Made by a program: the position numbers and the translations under genes
The notes under the pieces: model-generated
What the model saw: only the letters and a program-made list of their open reading frames with translations
Databases searched by the model: none
What the model was told of the DNA's origin: nothing
Shown: piece by piece, positions 51,586 through 59,639 of the stretch
How positions within the stretch are numbered: the stretch's first letter is position 1
How the letters are laid out: each line of letters begins with the position of its first letter
From: an uncultured Lactobacillus sp.
GTDB taxonomy: Bacteria; Bacillota; Bacilli; Lactobacillales; Lactobacillaceae
Direction of reading: 5' to 3'
NCBI GenBank assembly: GCA_937874695.1
Contig: CALNAJ010000018.1
Span: 129,559-193,558, forward strand
Length of the DNA stretch: 64,000 nucleotides

Positions 51586-52149
51586 ATGAATGGACAGGAA
51601 AGACTAGCAGAACAGTCAAAAGCGTGGTTGGAGGCAGCTCTATTTGATTTGTTAGACGAACGGCCGTACGCGGCGATTACGGTCACTGAAATTGCTGAAC
51701 GCGCACAGTTGTCGCGGCGGACCTTTTACCGAGCGTTTCAGGATAAGGATGCCTTATTAGATTACTATAACCAGGAGGTCGGACAACGGTACTTGGCGGC
51801 CCTACAACGCATTGATCCGCAAAATATGGTCTTTGAAGACGTGTTGACCTATTTCTTCGAGTTCTGGTGGCAGGAGCGTCAGCGGGTGAGTTGCTTGATT
51901 GCTCAGGGGCTCTTTGATCGTACGCTAGCACAGATAACGCCGCAAGCGAGTGAAATCTACCGGGTCTTCCCAGCACCTTGGCACATTGCCGGATCAACGG
52001 TGGAAACGGGCTACATCATGAGTTTTGCCGCAGGCGGCTTTTGGAACGTGCTGAACACATGGCTGGTCAAGCCCCATCCAGAATCGCCAGCAAAGATGGC
52101 CGCGTTACTGACAGCTGGGCTAAAACGATTGGGTGAGACTGGAGTTTAG
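51586..52149 (+). CDS. TetR/AcrR family regulator
   Basis: A 187-residue repressor. Its N-terminal helix-turn-helix reads YAAITVTEIAERAQLSRRTFYRAFQDKDALLDYY (about 26-59). The C-terminal half follows the TetR_C_7-like plan (VFEDVLTYFFEFWWQERQR). The ATG at 51586 follows AGGAGG; the open frame from 51520 crosses the promoter. Divergent from the DHA2 exporter, it is its likely repressor. Confidence 0.9.
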   Translation: MNGQERLAEQSKAWLEAALFDLLDERPYAAITVTEIAERAQLSRRTFYRAFQDKDALLDYYNQEVGQRYLAALQRIDPQNMVFEDVLTYFFEFWWQERQRVSCLIAQGLFDRTLAQITPQASEIYRVFPAPWHIAGSTVETGYIMSFAAGGFWNVLNTWLVKPHPESPAKMAALLTAGLKRLGETGV

Positions 52150-52225
52150 TTGGTTTTGAAATGTGAAATGGATCTTTTGACATGGAAAAAGGAATCATAA
52201 TGCCTTATTTTAGATATTTAAGTAA

Positions 52226-52286
52226 AAATGGAAGTATAATGCCATTCTGGAAAGGTTTCTGGCTAAATGGCATTATGTTTCCATTT
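52226..52286. repeat. 21-bp perfect-pairing inverted repeat
   Basis: Arms 52226-52246 and 52266-52286 pair along all 21 positions as RNA (two G-U pairs) around a 19-base loop. A third partial copy, ATAATGCC, lies at about 52197. There is no T run, so it is not a clear terminator. Confidence 0.7.
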
Positions 52287-52367
52287 GACTAGAACTCAAG
52301 TTTTAGCGATTAATTGTGCGGTAACCACTGCAATTAGCAACTTCATACAGTAAAGGAGACAGACAAT

Positions 52368-52691
52368 TTGACAATCAATGATCATCAACAGTGGCTTGTC
52401 GATTTCTATAAACATCGTAATTGGTATCAGTATTCGCCCTTTGTTCATGTAGCAATTCTCACGGAAGAGGTGGGTGAGGTCTCGCGAGCAGTTCGTGCCA
52501 ACGAAATTGGTCGTGACCATCCTGGTGAAAAACCTGCGACACCTGCTGAGAAGCGGGCGAATCTAAAAGAAGAACTGGCGGATACGCTGGACTTGGTTCT
52601 GGTGCTCAGTAGCCTTTACGATATTGATGCACAGGACCTGCTGGAGGCGAGTGAGGCAAAACTGACGGCACGATTTAAGGGCGGTAAATAG
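52368..52691 (+). CDS. MazG-like nucleotide pyrophosphohydrolase
   Basis: A 107-residue all-helical NTP pyrophosphohydrolase of the MazG-like group. The metal-binding pattern is visible in ILTEEVGEVSRAV (ExxE) and LKEELADTLDLVLVL (ExxD). Such enzymes remove unwanted nucleotides or lower stress signals. The start is TTG at 52368, 8 bases after AAAGGAG. The long inverted repeat lies upstream. Confidence 0.82.
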   Translation: MTINDHQQWLVDFYKHRNWYQYSPFVHVAILTEEVGEVSRAVRANEIGRDHPGEKPATPAEKRANLKEELADTLDLVLVLSSLYDIDAQDLLEASEAKLTARFKGGK

Positions 52692-52815
52692 GCCACAGCA
52701 TTTAAACGCATTCGGCATATTAAAAAGAGTGAGTAGATAATAGTTATGTTATTATGACCGCCGCTGTATAATGAGGCTACCAGAAATAGGGAGAAATGAG
52801 AGGGGGCCTGCGGCT

Positions 52816-53064
52816 ATGGAAATTATCACTTATCATAAGTTTCGTAAGAATCCAAAGCACTATCTGGATAAGGTGACAGAAGCTGCTGAACCCGTGACCA
52901 TCGCGCGTAAAAATCATCAAAACGCTGTTCTCATGTCGGCAGAGGTTTATCATAATATGCGCGAAAATCAATATATACTGGAAAATTCAGCCAATCGTGA
53001 ATGGTTACAGAAATCTTTGAATCAGGTGCACCAAGGCCAAACGATTCAGCATGATTTGCTTTAA
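52816..53064 (+). CDS. Orphan Phd/YefM-type antitoxin
   Basis: An 82-residue protein with the Phd/YefM N-terminus (MEIITYHKFRKNPKHYLDKV) and the HQNAVLMSAEVYHNMRE segment typical of YefM, followed by a toxin-binding tail (LENSANREWLQKSLNQV). ATG at 52816 follows GAGAGGGGG. A YoeB or Doc toxin gene should follow but the next 90 bases hold only a terminator, so it is an orphan or a relic. Confidence 0.85.
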   Translation: MEIITYHKFRKNPKHYLDKVTEAAEPVTIARKNHQNAVLMSAEVYHNMRENQYILENSANREWLQKSLNQVHQGQTIQHDLL

Positions 53065-53107
53065 CAATGAATATTCATTAGATGCATAAAGTACGATTAG
53101 CAACACT

Positions 53108-53144
53108 AAAGGAGCCATGACGTCCGTCACAGCTCCTTTGTTTT
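53108..53144. terminator. Terminator between the antitoxin and membrane protein genes
   Basis: AAAGGAGC and GCTCCTTT close a hairpin with an inner TGACG/GTCA stem; the T run is best on the plus strand. Confidence 0.75.
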
Positions 53145-53158
53145 AGAAAATTTAGTTT

Positions 53159-53698
53159 TTATTTACTACGGCGTGCACGCCGGCGTTCGTGACGATCATG
53201 ATGACTTTCGGCTTGTAAGGCGGCGTTGGCGCGCATTTCTGCCGGATACTGGCGCCGAGCAAGTAGCCAGACACAGCCTCGTTGAACGAGCAGCGTGACC
53301 CCCAAGTAGAGCAGCAACGTCACTGAGCTACCCGTCCACAGACGGTCGACACCCAGATGACCGGCAATGCCGACCACCCACAAGACCACCGTTAACCAGT
53401 TACCTTGGCGCATGACGAGGCCATTGTCATTTACCCAGAAATGGTAAGACCAAGCCCGTAGCGCGGCATAAATGAGCGCACTAGCGAGACTAAGGCTCCC
53501 GAAAATCAGGGCTTGTTGTGGGGTGATGTGCAAATGTTGTTTCTGAAAGGCATCACCGATTGAGGCCATTCCCAACAGAATAACCAGAACAAAAAATTTT
53601 AGCTTAAAACGAATGATTCTCGGGGCGAGTTGGCGTTTGATGACGACGAATAAGAGCCAAGCTCCAAGAACAAGGTTGGTTAAATCTAAATTTTGCAT
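53159..53698 (-). CDS. Multi-pass membrane protein, CcdC/DUF1453-like
   Basis: A 179-residue protein with about five hydrophobic segments and a basic, histidine-rich cytoplasmic tail (HHDRHERRRARRSK). The arrangement, with RIIRFKLKFFVLVILLGM after the first helix, is reminiscent of the CcdC/DUF1453 family, but I am not sure. ATG at 53698 has GAAGGAG at good spacing. It stands alone. Confidence 0.55.
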   Translation of the reverse strand: MQNLDLTNLVLGAWLLFVVIKRQLAPRIIRFKLKFFVLVILLGMASIGDAFQKQHLHITPQQALIFGSLSLASALIYAALRAWSYHFWVNDNGLVMRQGNWLTVVLWVVGIAGHLGVDRLWTGSSVTLLLYLGVTLLVQRGCVWLLARRQYPAEMRANAALQAESHHDRHERRRARRSK

Positions 53699-53924
53699 GA
53701 CTAACTCCTTCAATGGATGATGAATAATTTAGGGCAATTTCTGATTATACACCTTGTTTCCGAAAAAATCGGTCAAATAAGTTTGTCTTGGAAAGTTTTA
53801 CAGCATGCGCTATATGTTCTTGTAAAAGGTCAGACTCTAAATTCTGAAAAAATAATTTATATGCGGATTCTTTGCGGTACTATTAAGAAGACAACTACAG
53901 AACGATAGAAGCGGGAGGATATTT

Positions 53925-54575
53925 ATGTTAAAAGACGAGCAGATTGTCTGGGCCATTCATCAAATGGAAGACGATATTGGGCCGGTGGGGCCGTCACTGG
54001 ATGCACGGACGCCCTTCCAGTTTTTGGTCTCCGTTATTTTAAGTGCGCAAGCCACGGATGTCTCGGTCAATAAGGTGACGCCGACCTTGTTCGCCAAGTA
54101 TCCGGACCCTGCGGCGTTGATGGCGGCAGACGTGGTCGATGTTGAATCGATTATTAAAAGCGTTGGCCTTTTCCACAACAAGGCTAAAAATATCATTAAA
54201 ACCGCGCGGATTGTTCACGAAGACTTAAACGATGTGGTACCGACTGATCGGAAGGGTATCATGGCATTACCCGGTGCCGGTCGAAAAACGGCCAACGTTG
54301 TTTTGAGTGACGTCTTTGGTCAGGAGACATTTGCCGTGGACACCCACGTCTCGGCCATTTCCAAGCGGCTTCATTTTGTGGAACAGTCGGCCTCACCCCT
54401 GCAGGTGGAGAATAAAATTGTCGGCGTCTTGGACCCCGCAGAATTGCATCAAGCGCACCATACCATGATTGAATACGGTCGCAAGTATTCGATGAAGCTA
54501 TCGCCGGAAAAGGAAGTTTGCCAGCTGATCATCGACTGTGACAAGCTGAACGAAGAGAATGAGGCAGAAATCTAG
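53925..54575 (+). CDS. nth: Endonuclease III with incomplete iron-sulfur site
   Basis: A DNA glycosylase/AP lyase for oxidised pyrimidines. The 216-residue protein has the helix-hairpin-helix MALPGAGRKTANVVL with catalytic Lys121, and the catalytic aspartate Asp139 in AVDTHVSAISKRL. The four cysteines that hold a [4Fe-4S] cluster are reduced to two, Cys199 and Cys205; the first two positions are Ser189 and Lys196. The cluster is therefore probably absent. ATG at 53925 follows GGGAGGA. Confidence 0.9.
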   Translation: MLKDEQIVWAIHQMEDDIGPVGPSLDARTPFQFLVSVILSAQATDVSVNKVTPTLFAKYPDPAALMAADVVDVESIIKSVGLFHNKAKNIIKTARIVHEDLNDVVPTDRKGIMALPGAGRKTANVVLSDVFGQETFAVDTHVSAISKRLHFVEQSASPLQVENKIVGVLDPAELHQAHHTMIEYGRKYSMKLSPEKEVCQLIIDCDKLNEENEAEI

Positions 54576-54809
54576 GAACGGGTAGCGGGGCGATAATCCT
54601 GACATCACGTAGACTAATGGACCTGCGTTTGCTCAAAGCCCCGGCGTATGTTACGGTTAATTTCAGTGAATAAACGAGGAGTGACGTTAATGAGTGTGCG
54701 AAATTGCCGTGAAGTGTCCGGCACGAGATCGTGCAAGTCATAGCAAATAGCAGGACCGACAAGTCAACAATTGAAGGTCTCTCCATGCTGTTTGCCGCAA
54801 GGAGAGCAA

Positions 54810-56324
54810 ATGAATTTAAAGGAAATCACCCAATTAGATCAAATCTTAGCAACGGTTGCCACATACACGCACAGTGATCGGGCGGCCAAAGCCTTGCAAG
54901 AGACGGTCAATCAAACCGAATTGACGGCTGTTCAGACGCAATTAACGCTAACTGCGGAAGCCCACCGTTTGCTGGCCAACAACGTGACGTTTACTTATTT
55001 CGACTTGGATCAGCTAGCGGCGTTACAGGCGAAGCTTGACCAAGGACTCATGTTGAACGCGCAGCAGTTGGATCAGATCAATCACTTTTTGATCAATCTG
55101 CGGCGGCTGAAGGCAATCTTACACACGCACCAGCAGCTAGCACCCCATCTGGCAGCGTTCATGCAATCTACCGCGCAATTAGGCGGGCTTCAACAAGAGC
55201 TGGAGCACATGATCATCTACGGCCAGATTGCCGACAACGCAACACCGGAACTGGCTGAGATTCGTGGGAAAGTTGTGAAGCAACGCCAACAGGTCCAGAC
55301 GGCGCTGACGCAGTTCGTTCAGAAGCATCCCCATTCCGTGCAGAGTAACCGACTGATTACGCGAAATGAGCGGGTGTGCGTGCAACTCAAGGCTGGTGAA
55401 AAGAACCGATTCAAGGGACAGGTCATCGATCAGTCGGCGACCGGTTCAACCATCTTCTTTGAACCAGCGACGGCAGCCAAGAAGGGTGCCGTCCTCGCAG
55501 AACTCATAGCCGATGAGAGTGCTGAAGTCTACCAATTGCTGGTAACTTTGACTGGCGACGTTCTGGATAACTGGGACGCGTTGACTAAGAATCAGGAACT
55601 ACTTAGTCAGTTCGACCAAATCATGGCCCGTGGTCAGTATGGATTGGAAACAAACAGCCGGTTACCCGAACTAAACACGGCGCAGCACATTAAAATCGTC
55701 GCGGGCCGGCATCCCTTGCTCAAGGAAGCCGTACCTCTCGACATTGAACTGCTGCCACAGCAGGGCCTAATGATCACTGGGGCTAACTCGGGTGGGAAGA
55801 CGGTTGTCTTGAAGACCATTGCGCTGTTTGCCCTGATGATTCAGGTAGGCCTCGAGTTGCCGACCGCTGCTGGCACGCAGATGGCGGTATTCAGCCAATT
55901 CTGGGTCGACATCGGTGATAATCAAAGTATTACGGCGCAACTGAGTACGTTTGCCGCTGAGATGACGACGCTGGTTGATATGACCGACAATATTAAAGAG
56001 AATGCGCTGGTCTTACTGGATGAAATTGGGAGCGGGACTGATCCGGAAGAAGGGTCTGCGCTGAGTATCTCAATCATCGAGTATCTCCGTCAGCGAAAGG
56101 CAACCATCATTGCCACGACCCACTTCAGTGCGATCAAGGAATACGCTGTTGATTGCCCAACGTTTATGACGGCCACGATGGCCTTTGACCCACAGACGCT
56201 GGAACCAACGTATCGTTTGTTGCTGAATCAAGTTGGGGCAAGTGAGGCAATCTGGCTGGCCGAACGTTTGGGATTGGCGCAACCAATTCTGGATGCGGCA
56301 CGTCAGCGACTTGTCACGAAATAA
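54810..56324 (+). CDS. Short MutS2-like ATPase without Smr domain
   Basis: A 504-residue protein of the MutS family, nearest in layout to MutS2 but much shorter (MutS2 is about 780). It keeps the core and lever region (about 1-300) and the ATPase with Walker A MITGANSGGKTVVLK (about 330), LSTFAAEM and Walker B VLLDEIGSGTDPEEG. The C-terminal Smr nuclease domain and its linker are absent. A role in recombination or ribosome rescue is uncertain. ATG at 54810 follows AAGGAGAG. Confidence 0.85.
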   Translation: MNLKEITQLDQILATVATYTHSDRAAKALQETVNQTELTAVQTQLTLTAEAHRLLANNVTFTYFDLDQLAALQAKLDQGLMLNAQQLDQINHFLINLRRLKAILHTHQQLAPHLAAFMQSTAQLGGLQQELEHMIIYGQIADNATPELAEIRGKVVKQRQQVQTALTQFVQKHPHSVQSNRLITRNERVCVQLKAGEKNRFKGQVIDQSATGSTIFFEPATAAKKGAVLAELIADESAEVYQLLVTLTGDVLDNWDALTKNQELLSQFDQIMARGQYGLETNSRLPELNTAQHIKIVAGRHPLLKEAVPLDIELLPQQGLMITGANSGGKTVVLKTIALFALMIQVGLELPTAAGTQMAVFSQFWVDIGDNQSITAQLSTFAAEMTTLVDMTDNIKENALVLLDEIGSGTDPEEGSALSISIIEYLRQRKATIIATTHFSAIKEYAVDCPTFMTATMAFDPQTLEPTYRLLLNQVGASEAIWLAERLGLAQPILDAARQRLVTK

Positions 56325-56347
56325 ACTAAACTTAAATTCAAATATGT

Positions 56348-56389
56348 AAGGCTCATCCATCGTTGTTAGGGCGATGAATGGGCCTTTGT
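56348..56389 (+). terminator. Terminator after the MutS2-like gene
   Basis: AAGGC, CAT and CATCG steps pair with CGATG, ATG and GCCTT to give a long hairpin, followed by a short T run. Confidence 0.7.
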
Positions 56390-56548
56390 TCGTGTAGATT
56401 AGATATCTGCTTCGAATCTATTATTGACGAATTCAGTTTGGTCGCCAACAGCTAAGTGGGTACATACGATAATCATTGTCGCCATGACGCGGACATGTTA
56501 AGGTTGGAAAAAGTCGGTGTTTGAGATGCAGTCAGATGACCCATTTGA

Positions 56549-56818
56549 CTAGACTAAATGTGGGCGTGCCACCAAGAAGAGCTTCGTCAACGCGGTTACC
56601 ATCAAGACGAGTTGAAGAATGAAATCAGCCTCGTTCAGAATGTGCCGGTCGTGGGTGGAGGCAAACAGGTCGAAGTGAAACGTCAGCGTTACCAGGGAAA
56701 GAAAACCGATGACTGCCAAGGCAACGGGCTCAAACAAGACGATTGTAAGTCCCATCAAAATTAATGTGGATCCAAATAAAAGATACTGTGCGGTTGTGTT
56801 CTGTTGAACCATACGCAT
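56549..56818 (-). CDS. Small membrane protein, unknown
   Basis: An 89-residue protein with three transmembrane segments (YLLFGSTLILMGLTIVLF, ALAVIGFLSLVTLTFHFDLF and FILQLVLMVTALTKLFLV). ATG at 56818 follows GGGGGGA on the minus strand, which supports translation. I do not recognise the family. Confidence 0.55.
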   Translation of the reverse strand: MRMVQQNTTAQYLLFGSTLILMGLTIVLFEPVALAVIGFLSLVTLTFHFDLFASTHDRHILNEADFILQLVLMVTALTKLFLVARPHLV

Positions 56819-56996
56819 AATTATCCCCCCAGAATAACTTGTTTCAACGAAAGTTACGCCCAATTTAACCGTCCGTATCGTACCATTACCTTTGAAGTAA
56901 GGTCACGCCAAAGTGCTGAGACGCTATCGTTAGTTTTCAGGCATAACGAAGGCCTGATCTTTTGGATAGAAGTGTTAAGATGTCAGCGGTTAGCGT

Positions 56997-57137
56997 TCAC
57001 CTGCAGTGATTGCGTTTAAACAGCCAGAACAGGCCACCGACAATCACCCCAACTAATAGGGCACGAACACCCCAGCCAATGAGCCAAAGTAAGAGAAGTT
57101 GTGGGAGCAAGTGATTCCAATCGATTGTTAATAGCAT
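56997..57137 (-). CDS. 46-residue membrane peptide downstream of the oxidoreductase gene
   Basis: The frame starts MLLTIDWNHLLPQLLLL, has a tryptophan-rich single helix (LLVGVIVGGLFWLF) and ends KRNHCR. Its ribosome binding site AGGAGG lies inside the last codons of the oxidoreductase gene, 9 bases before ATG at 57137, and the two genes are 4 bases apart. It is too short for usual gene calls. Function unknown; the context suggests cotranslation with the upstream gene. Confidence 0.6.
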   Translation of the reverse strand: MLLTIDWNHLLPQLLLLWLIGWGVRALLVGVIVGGLFWLFKRNHCR

Positions 57138-57141
57138 TTTT

Positions 57142-58068
57142 TTAGACCTCCTGATTGTAGGTTAATAGAATTCGTCCGGCCGCATGTTCCGTCATCAGGT
57201 GGTGCTGGGCCGTTCTGACAGCGGTGAACGGGAGTTGCTCATGAATCACCGACCTGAGCTTATGCTGAGCGAGTTGGTCCAGTAGCCATCCGTAATTCCT
57301 TGGGGAGATAGCCCCACTCGCAAAGCTGAAAGACTGGTGTGGCTGAGTATGATACTGTTGTTGCGCTAAGGAGAGTATCTTGACCGGTCCCAACACGGCT
57401 GTCAGTTGGTCGAGCAGGGTAGCTGAACCGGCTAGATCAATCACCTGGCTGATAACCGGCGATTTAGACAACTGAGGACCTAGAGGAAAATCGTAGTCGA
57501 GCACCAGTTCCGCACCCAATGTTTGTAAAAGCTTGTGTCGACTGGAATGGCCAACAGCAATGACTCGTACACCATAGAGCTGAGCCAATTGTAGTAAATA
57601 GGTACCGACACTGCCACTAGCGCCAGTGACCAAGACGGTTTCCCCGGCCCGCAGCCGACTCTTCTTGTAAGCCATGTAGGCGGCATCCGCTCCGCCAATG
57701 ATCGTGGTGGCATCTGCCAGTGAGACACCCTGCGGAACCGGAAACAAGAGTGGCGGCAATGTCGACAGGATTTGTTCCTGATGACTACCACTCGGTTGGA
57801 CGCCAATGACGGGACGGTTCAGTAACCGTGAGTTGCGTAGCCCGCCAACCTCGCGAACAATGCCACCAAAACCGTAGCCGACGACAATTGGCAGTTTGAC
57901 TGGGCGTAGAGTTTTTAACTGACCTATCTCCGTGAGAATATCGTAAGGCATAACTGGCGTATACCGTGTTTCAATGCGAACGGCTAGCGGATTCAGATGA
58001 GGAGTTGGTCGTGTTGTTAGGGTTAGCGCATCGATACCCTGATATGACGTTTGGGTGATGGCATGCAT
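57142..58068 (-). CDS. Zinc-type alcohol dehydrogenase/quinone oxidoreductase, MDR superfamily
   Basis: A 308-residue medium-chain reductase with an N-terminal GroES-like part and an NADPH-binding fold (ETVLVTGASGSVGTYLLQLA, about 145-164; the quinone oxidoreductase GASGSVG loop). No zinc ligands of the alcohol dehydrogenases are seen, so a quinone reductase-like activity is likely. ATG at 58068 overlaps the stop of the upstream SRPBCC gene (TGATG). The C-terminus encodes the ribosome binding site of the small downstream ORF. Confidence 0.88.
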   Translation of the reverse strand: MHAITQTSYQGIDALTLTTRPTPHLNPLAVRIETRYTPVMPYDILTEIGQLKTLRPVKLPIVVGYGFGGIVREVGGLRNSRLLNRPVIGVQPSGSHQEQILSTLPPLLFPVPQGVSLADATTIIGGADAAYMAYKKSRLRAGETVLVTGASGSVGTYLLQLAQLYGVRVIAVGHSSRHKLLQTLGAELVLDYDFPLGPQLSKSPVISQVIDLAGSATLLDQLTAVLGPVKILSLAQQQYHTQPHQSFSFASGAISPRNYGWLLDQLAQHKLRSVIHEQLPFTAVRTAQHHLMTEHAAGRILLTYNQEV

Positions 58069-58496
58069 CAATCGTTCACCACCCAATCTGATTCGGCAAG
58101 GGTGATCAACGTGGCGAGCTTCTGGGCAAAAGCTTGTTTGGCAATGGGGGCCACCAGTTTGAGTGGGACGAGAAGCCCAGCGGAAGTAGGCACGCTGAGG
58201 GCTTCTGTGAGCACTGTCTGGGTGTCATCCCCGGATAACGTGAAGGTTAACTGATAGGCGAGACGGCCACCCTGACTGTGGTAGATAACCTGATTTGATG
58301 ACGTGGTAACGGTCAGGTGTTCGTGAAGGTTGAGCGCAGGCACTTGCCGGGTAATATCGACGCCGTTGCCTGCCACGGTGACCTGTGTAATCTCGGTATC
58401 CCAAAGGCGTAAGTTCTCAAGATTGCTAAGAATCGTCTGTAGTCGCTGTTGCGGTGCACGGGTAAATGTGCGATTTTGAAATAAAATTTCTGACAT
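58068..58496 (-). CDS. SRPBCC-like ligand-binding protein
   Basis: A 142-residue protein with the length and strand pattern of START/SRPBCC proteins (FTRAPQQRLQTILSNLENLRLWDTEI, then LTFTLSGDDTQTVLTEALSVP). This fold binds hydrophobic ligands and is common in polyketide cyclase-like enzymes. ATG at 58496 follows GGAGGCC. It is translated together with the oxidoreductase and is the first gene of that operon. Ligand unknown. Confidence 0.65.
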   Translation of the reverse strand: MSEILFQNRTFTRAPQQRLQTILSNLENLRLWDTEITQVTVAGNGVDITRQVPALNLHEHLTVTTSSNQVIYHSQGGRLAYQLTFTLSGDDTQTVLTEALSVPTSAGLLVPLKLVAPIAKQAFAQKLATLITLAESDWVVND

Positions 58497-58570
58497 AAAA
58501 AGGCCTCCTTCATTGGATGGCCTTACTTTATCCGATAATCGTTTGCTATAAAAATCAGCATACTGATATT

Positions 58571-59389
58571 TTAGAAGTCTTTCGGAACCTGTTCATGAAA
58601 TAAGTCAGTTAAGAATCGCTGCTTTTGGTGTGCTTCGGCGGCATCATTCTCGCGTCCGGCACGATCGGCAATTTCCGCCAGCAGTCGGTAGCTATTGGCC
58701 AGCATGTAGTGGGAATCGTGGGTGGTGATGTAGGCAATGCCCGTTAGCAGTCGTTGGGTAGCAAGCGGGACATCTTTTAAAAAGTAAGCGGTTAACGCGG
58801 CGAGGTAAAAAATAATATTGTTATTTTCCTCGTAAGGCAGCGTTTCAATAGCCGCGAGTGCCTGGTCAATCAATTGCGTGGCGTTGTGCCGACGACCATG
58901 CTTGGCCTGAACGGTGGCGAGCGATGCCATGGCCAAGCAGGTCAGTGAGGTAGGTGTGCGTTGTTCGGTCATGGTCATGGCAAATCGTAGGTTCTGCTCG
59001 GCAGCGTCCAGCTTGGACTCGACATGCAATTGGGCCACGCCTAGGTAATAGTAATAGGCCTGGGTCTGCTGTGCCGTCGTCACGGCGGCGACTGTTTCGG
59101 GTGCAGATAGGAAATCCTGGAGCTCCCGATAGCGGTGTTGATTACAGAGCGCCTGCATGCGGGTATTCAGGTCGTCATCCCCGCTGATGGCAAAGTCGGT
59201 GGCTAAGCTGATCTCATCGAGTGAGATGGCCAATCGCCGACACAACGCCACTAGCAATTTTGCATTGGGCGTGTACCGATCATTTTCAATTGCCGATAGC
59301 ATGGACTGTGCACAGATCCCAGTTGCGACATCTTTCTGTGAGCGGCCTTGCTGCTTACGAACGCGTTTGAGCGTGGTCCCGAGTGACAT
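58571..59389 (-). CDS. Rgg/MutR-like regulator: XRE HTH plus TPR-like helical domain
   Basis: A 272-residue regulator with an N-terminal XRE helix-turn-helix (LGTTLKRVRKQQGRSQKDVATGICAQSMLSAIENDRYTP) and a long helical domain resembling the peptide-binding repeats of Rgg/GadR/PlcR-type proteins. Such proteins often sense peptides, so the 46-residue ORF in the next operon is of interest, though it looks membrane-bound. It lies just upstream of the SRPBCC operon on the same strand. ATG at 59389 has AAGGAGGGAAAAT upstream. Confidence 0.8.
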   Translation of the reverse strand: MSLGTTLKRVRKQQGRSQKDVATGICAQSMLSAIENDRYTPNAKLLVALCRRLAISLDEISLATDFAISGDDDLNTRMQALCNQHRYRELQDFLSAPETVAAVTTAQQTQAYYYYLGVAQLHVESKLDAAEQNLRFAMTMTEQRTPTSLTCLAMASLATVQAKHGRRHNATQLIDQALAAIETLPYEENNNIIFYLAALTAYFLKDVPLATQRLLTGIAYITTHDSHYMLANSYRLLAEIADRAGRENDAAEAHQKQRFLTDLFHEQVPKDF

Positions 59390-59576
59390 TGTATTTTCCC
59401 TCCTTCAACTGACTATTTTCATTAAATCTACACGGTTTTAGGGAAGAACGCTAGTAAGAAGGACTAACATGTAGAGATTGACTTGCTGTCAACTGAAAGG
59501 TCCAGGTGAGCAAGTAGTCACTCCCCTAAAAGATTACGCCTTTAGAACATCTTAACATATTACAGTCGAAATCCCA

Positions 59577-59605
59577 TTGACACATTTTTGTAACATGCCT
59601 ATAAT
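59577..59605 (+). promoter_or_regulatory. Perfect consensus sigma-A promoter
   Basis: TTGACA (59577-59582), a 17-base spacer and TATAAT (59600-59605) match the consensus at all 12 positions. It drives the repeat-containing secreted protein gene, suggesting high expression. Confidence 0.9.
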
Positions 59606-59639
59606 AATTGTAATCTTTGGAAGAGGGAGTGGGATTGTT

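Noticed and set aside
53717..53908. 63-residue frame before nth
   Set aside because: AT-rich, no ribosome binding site, and it covers the likely nth promoter.
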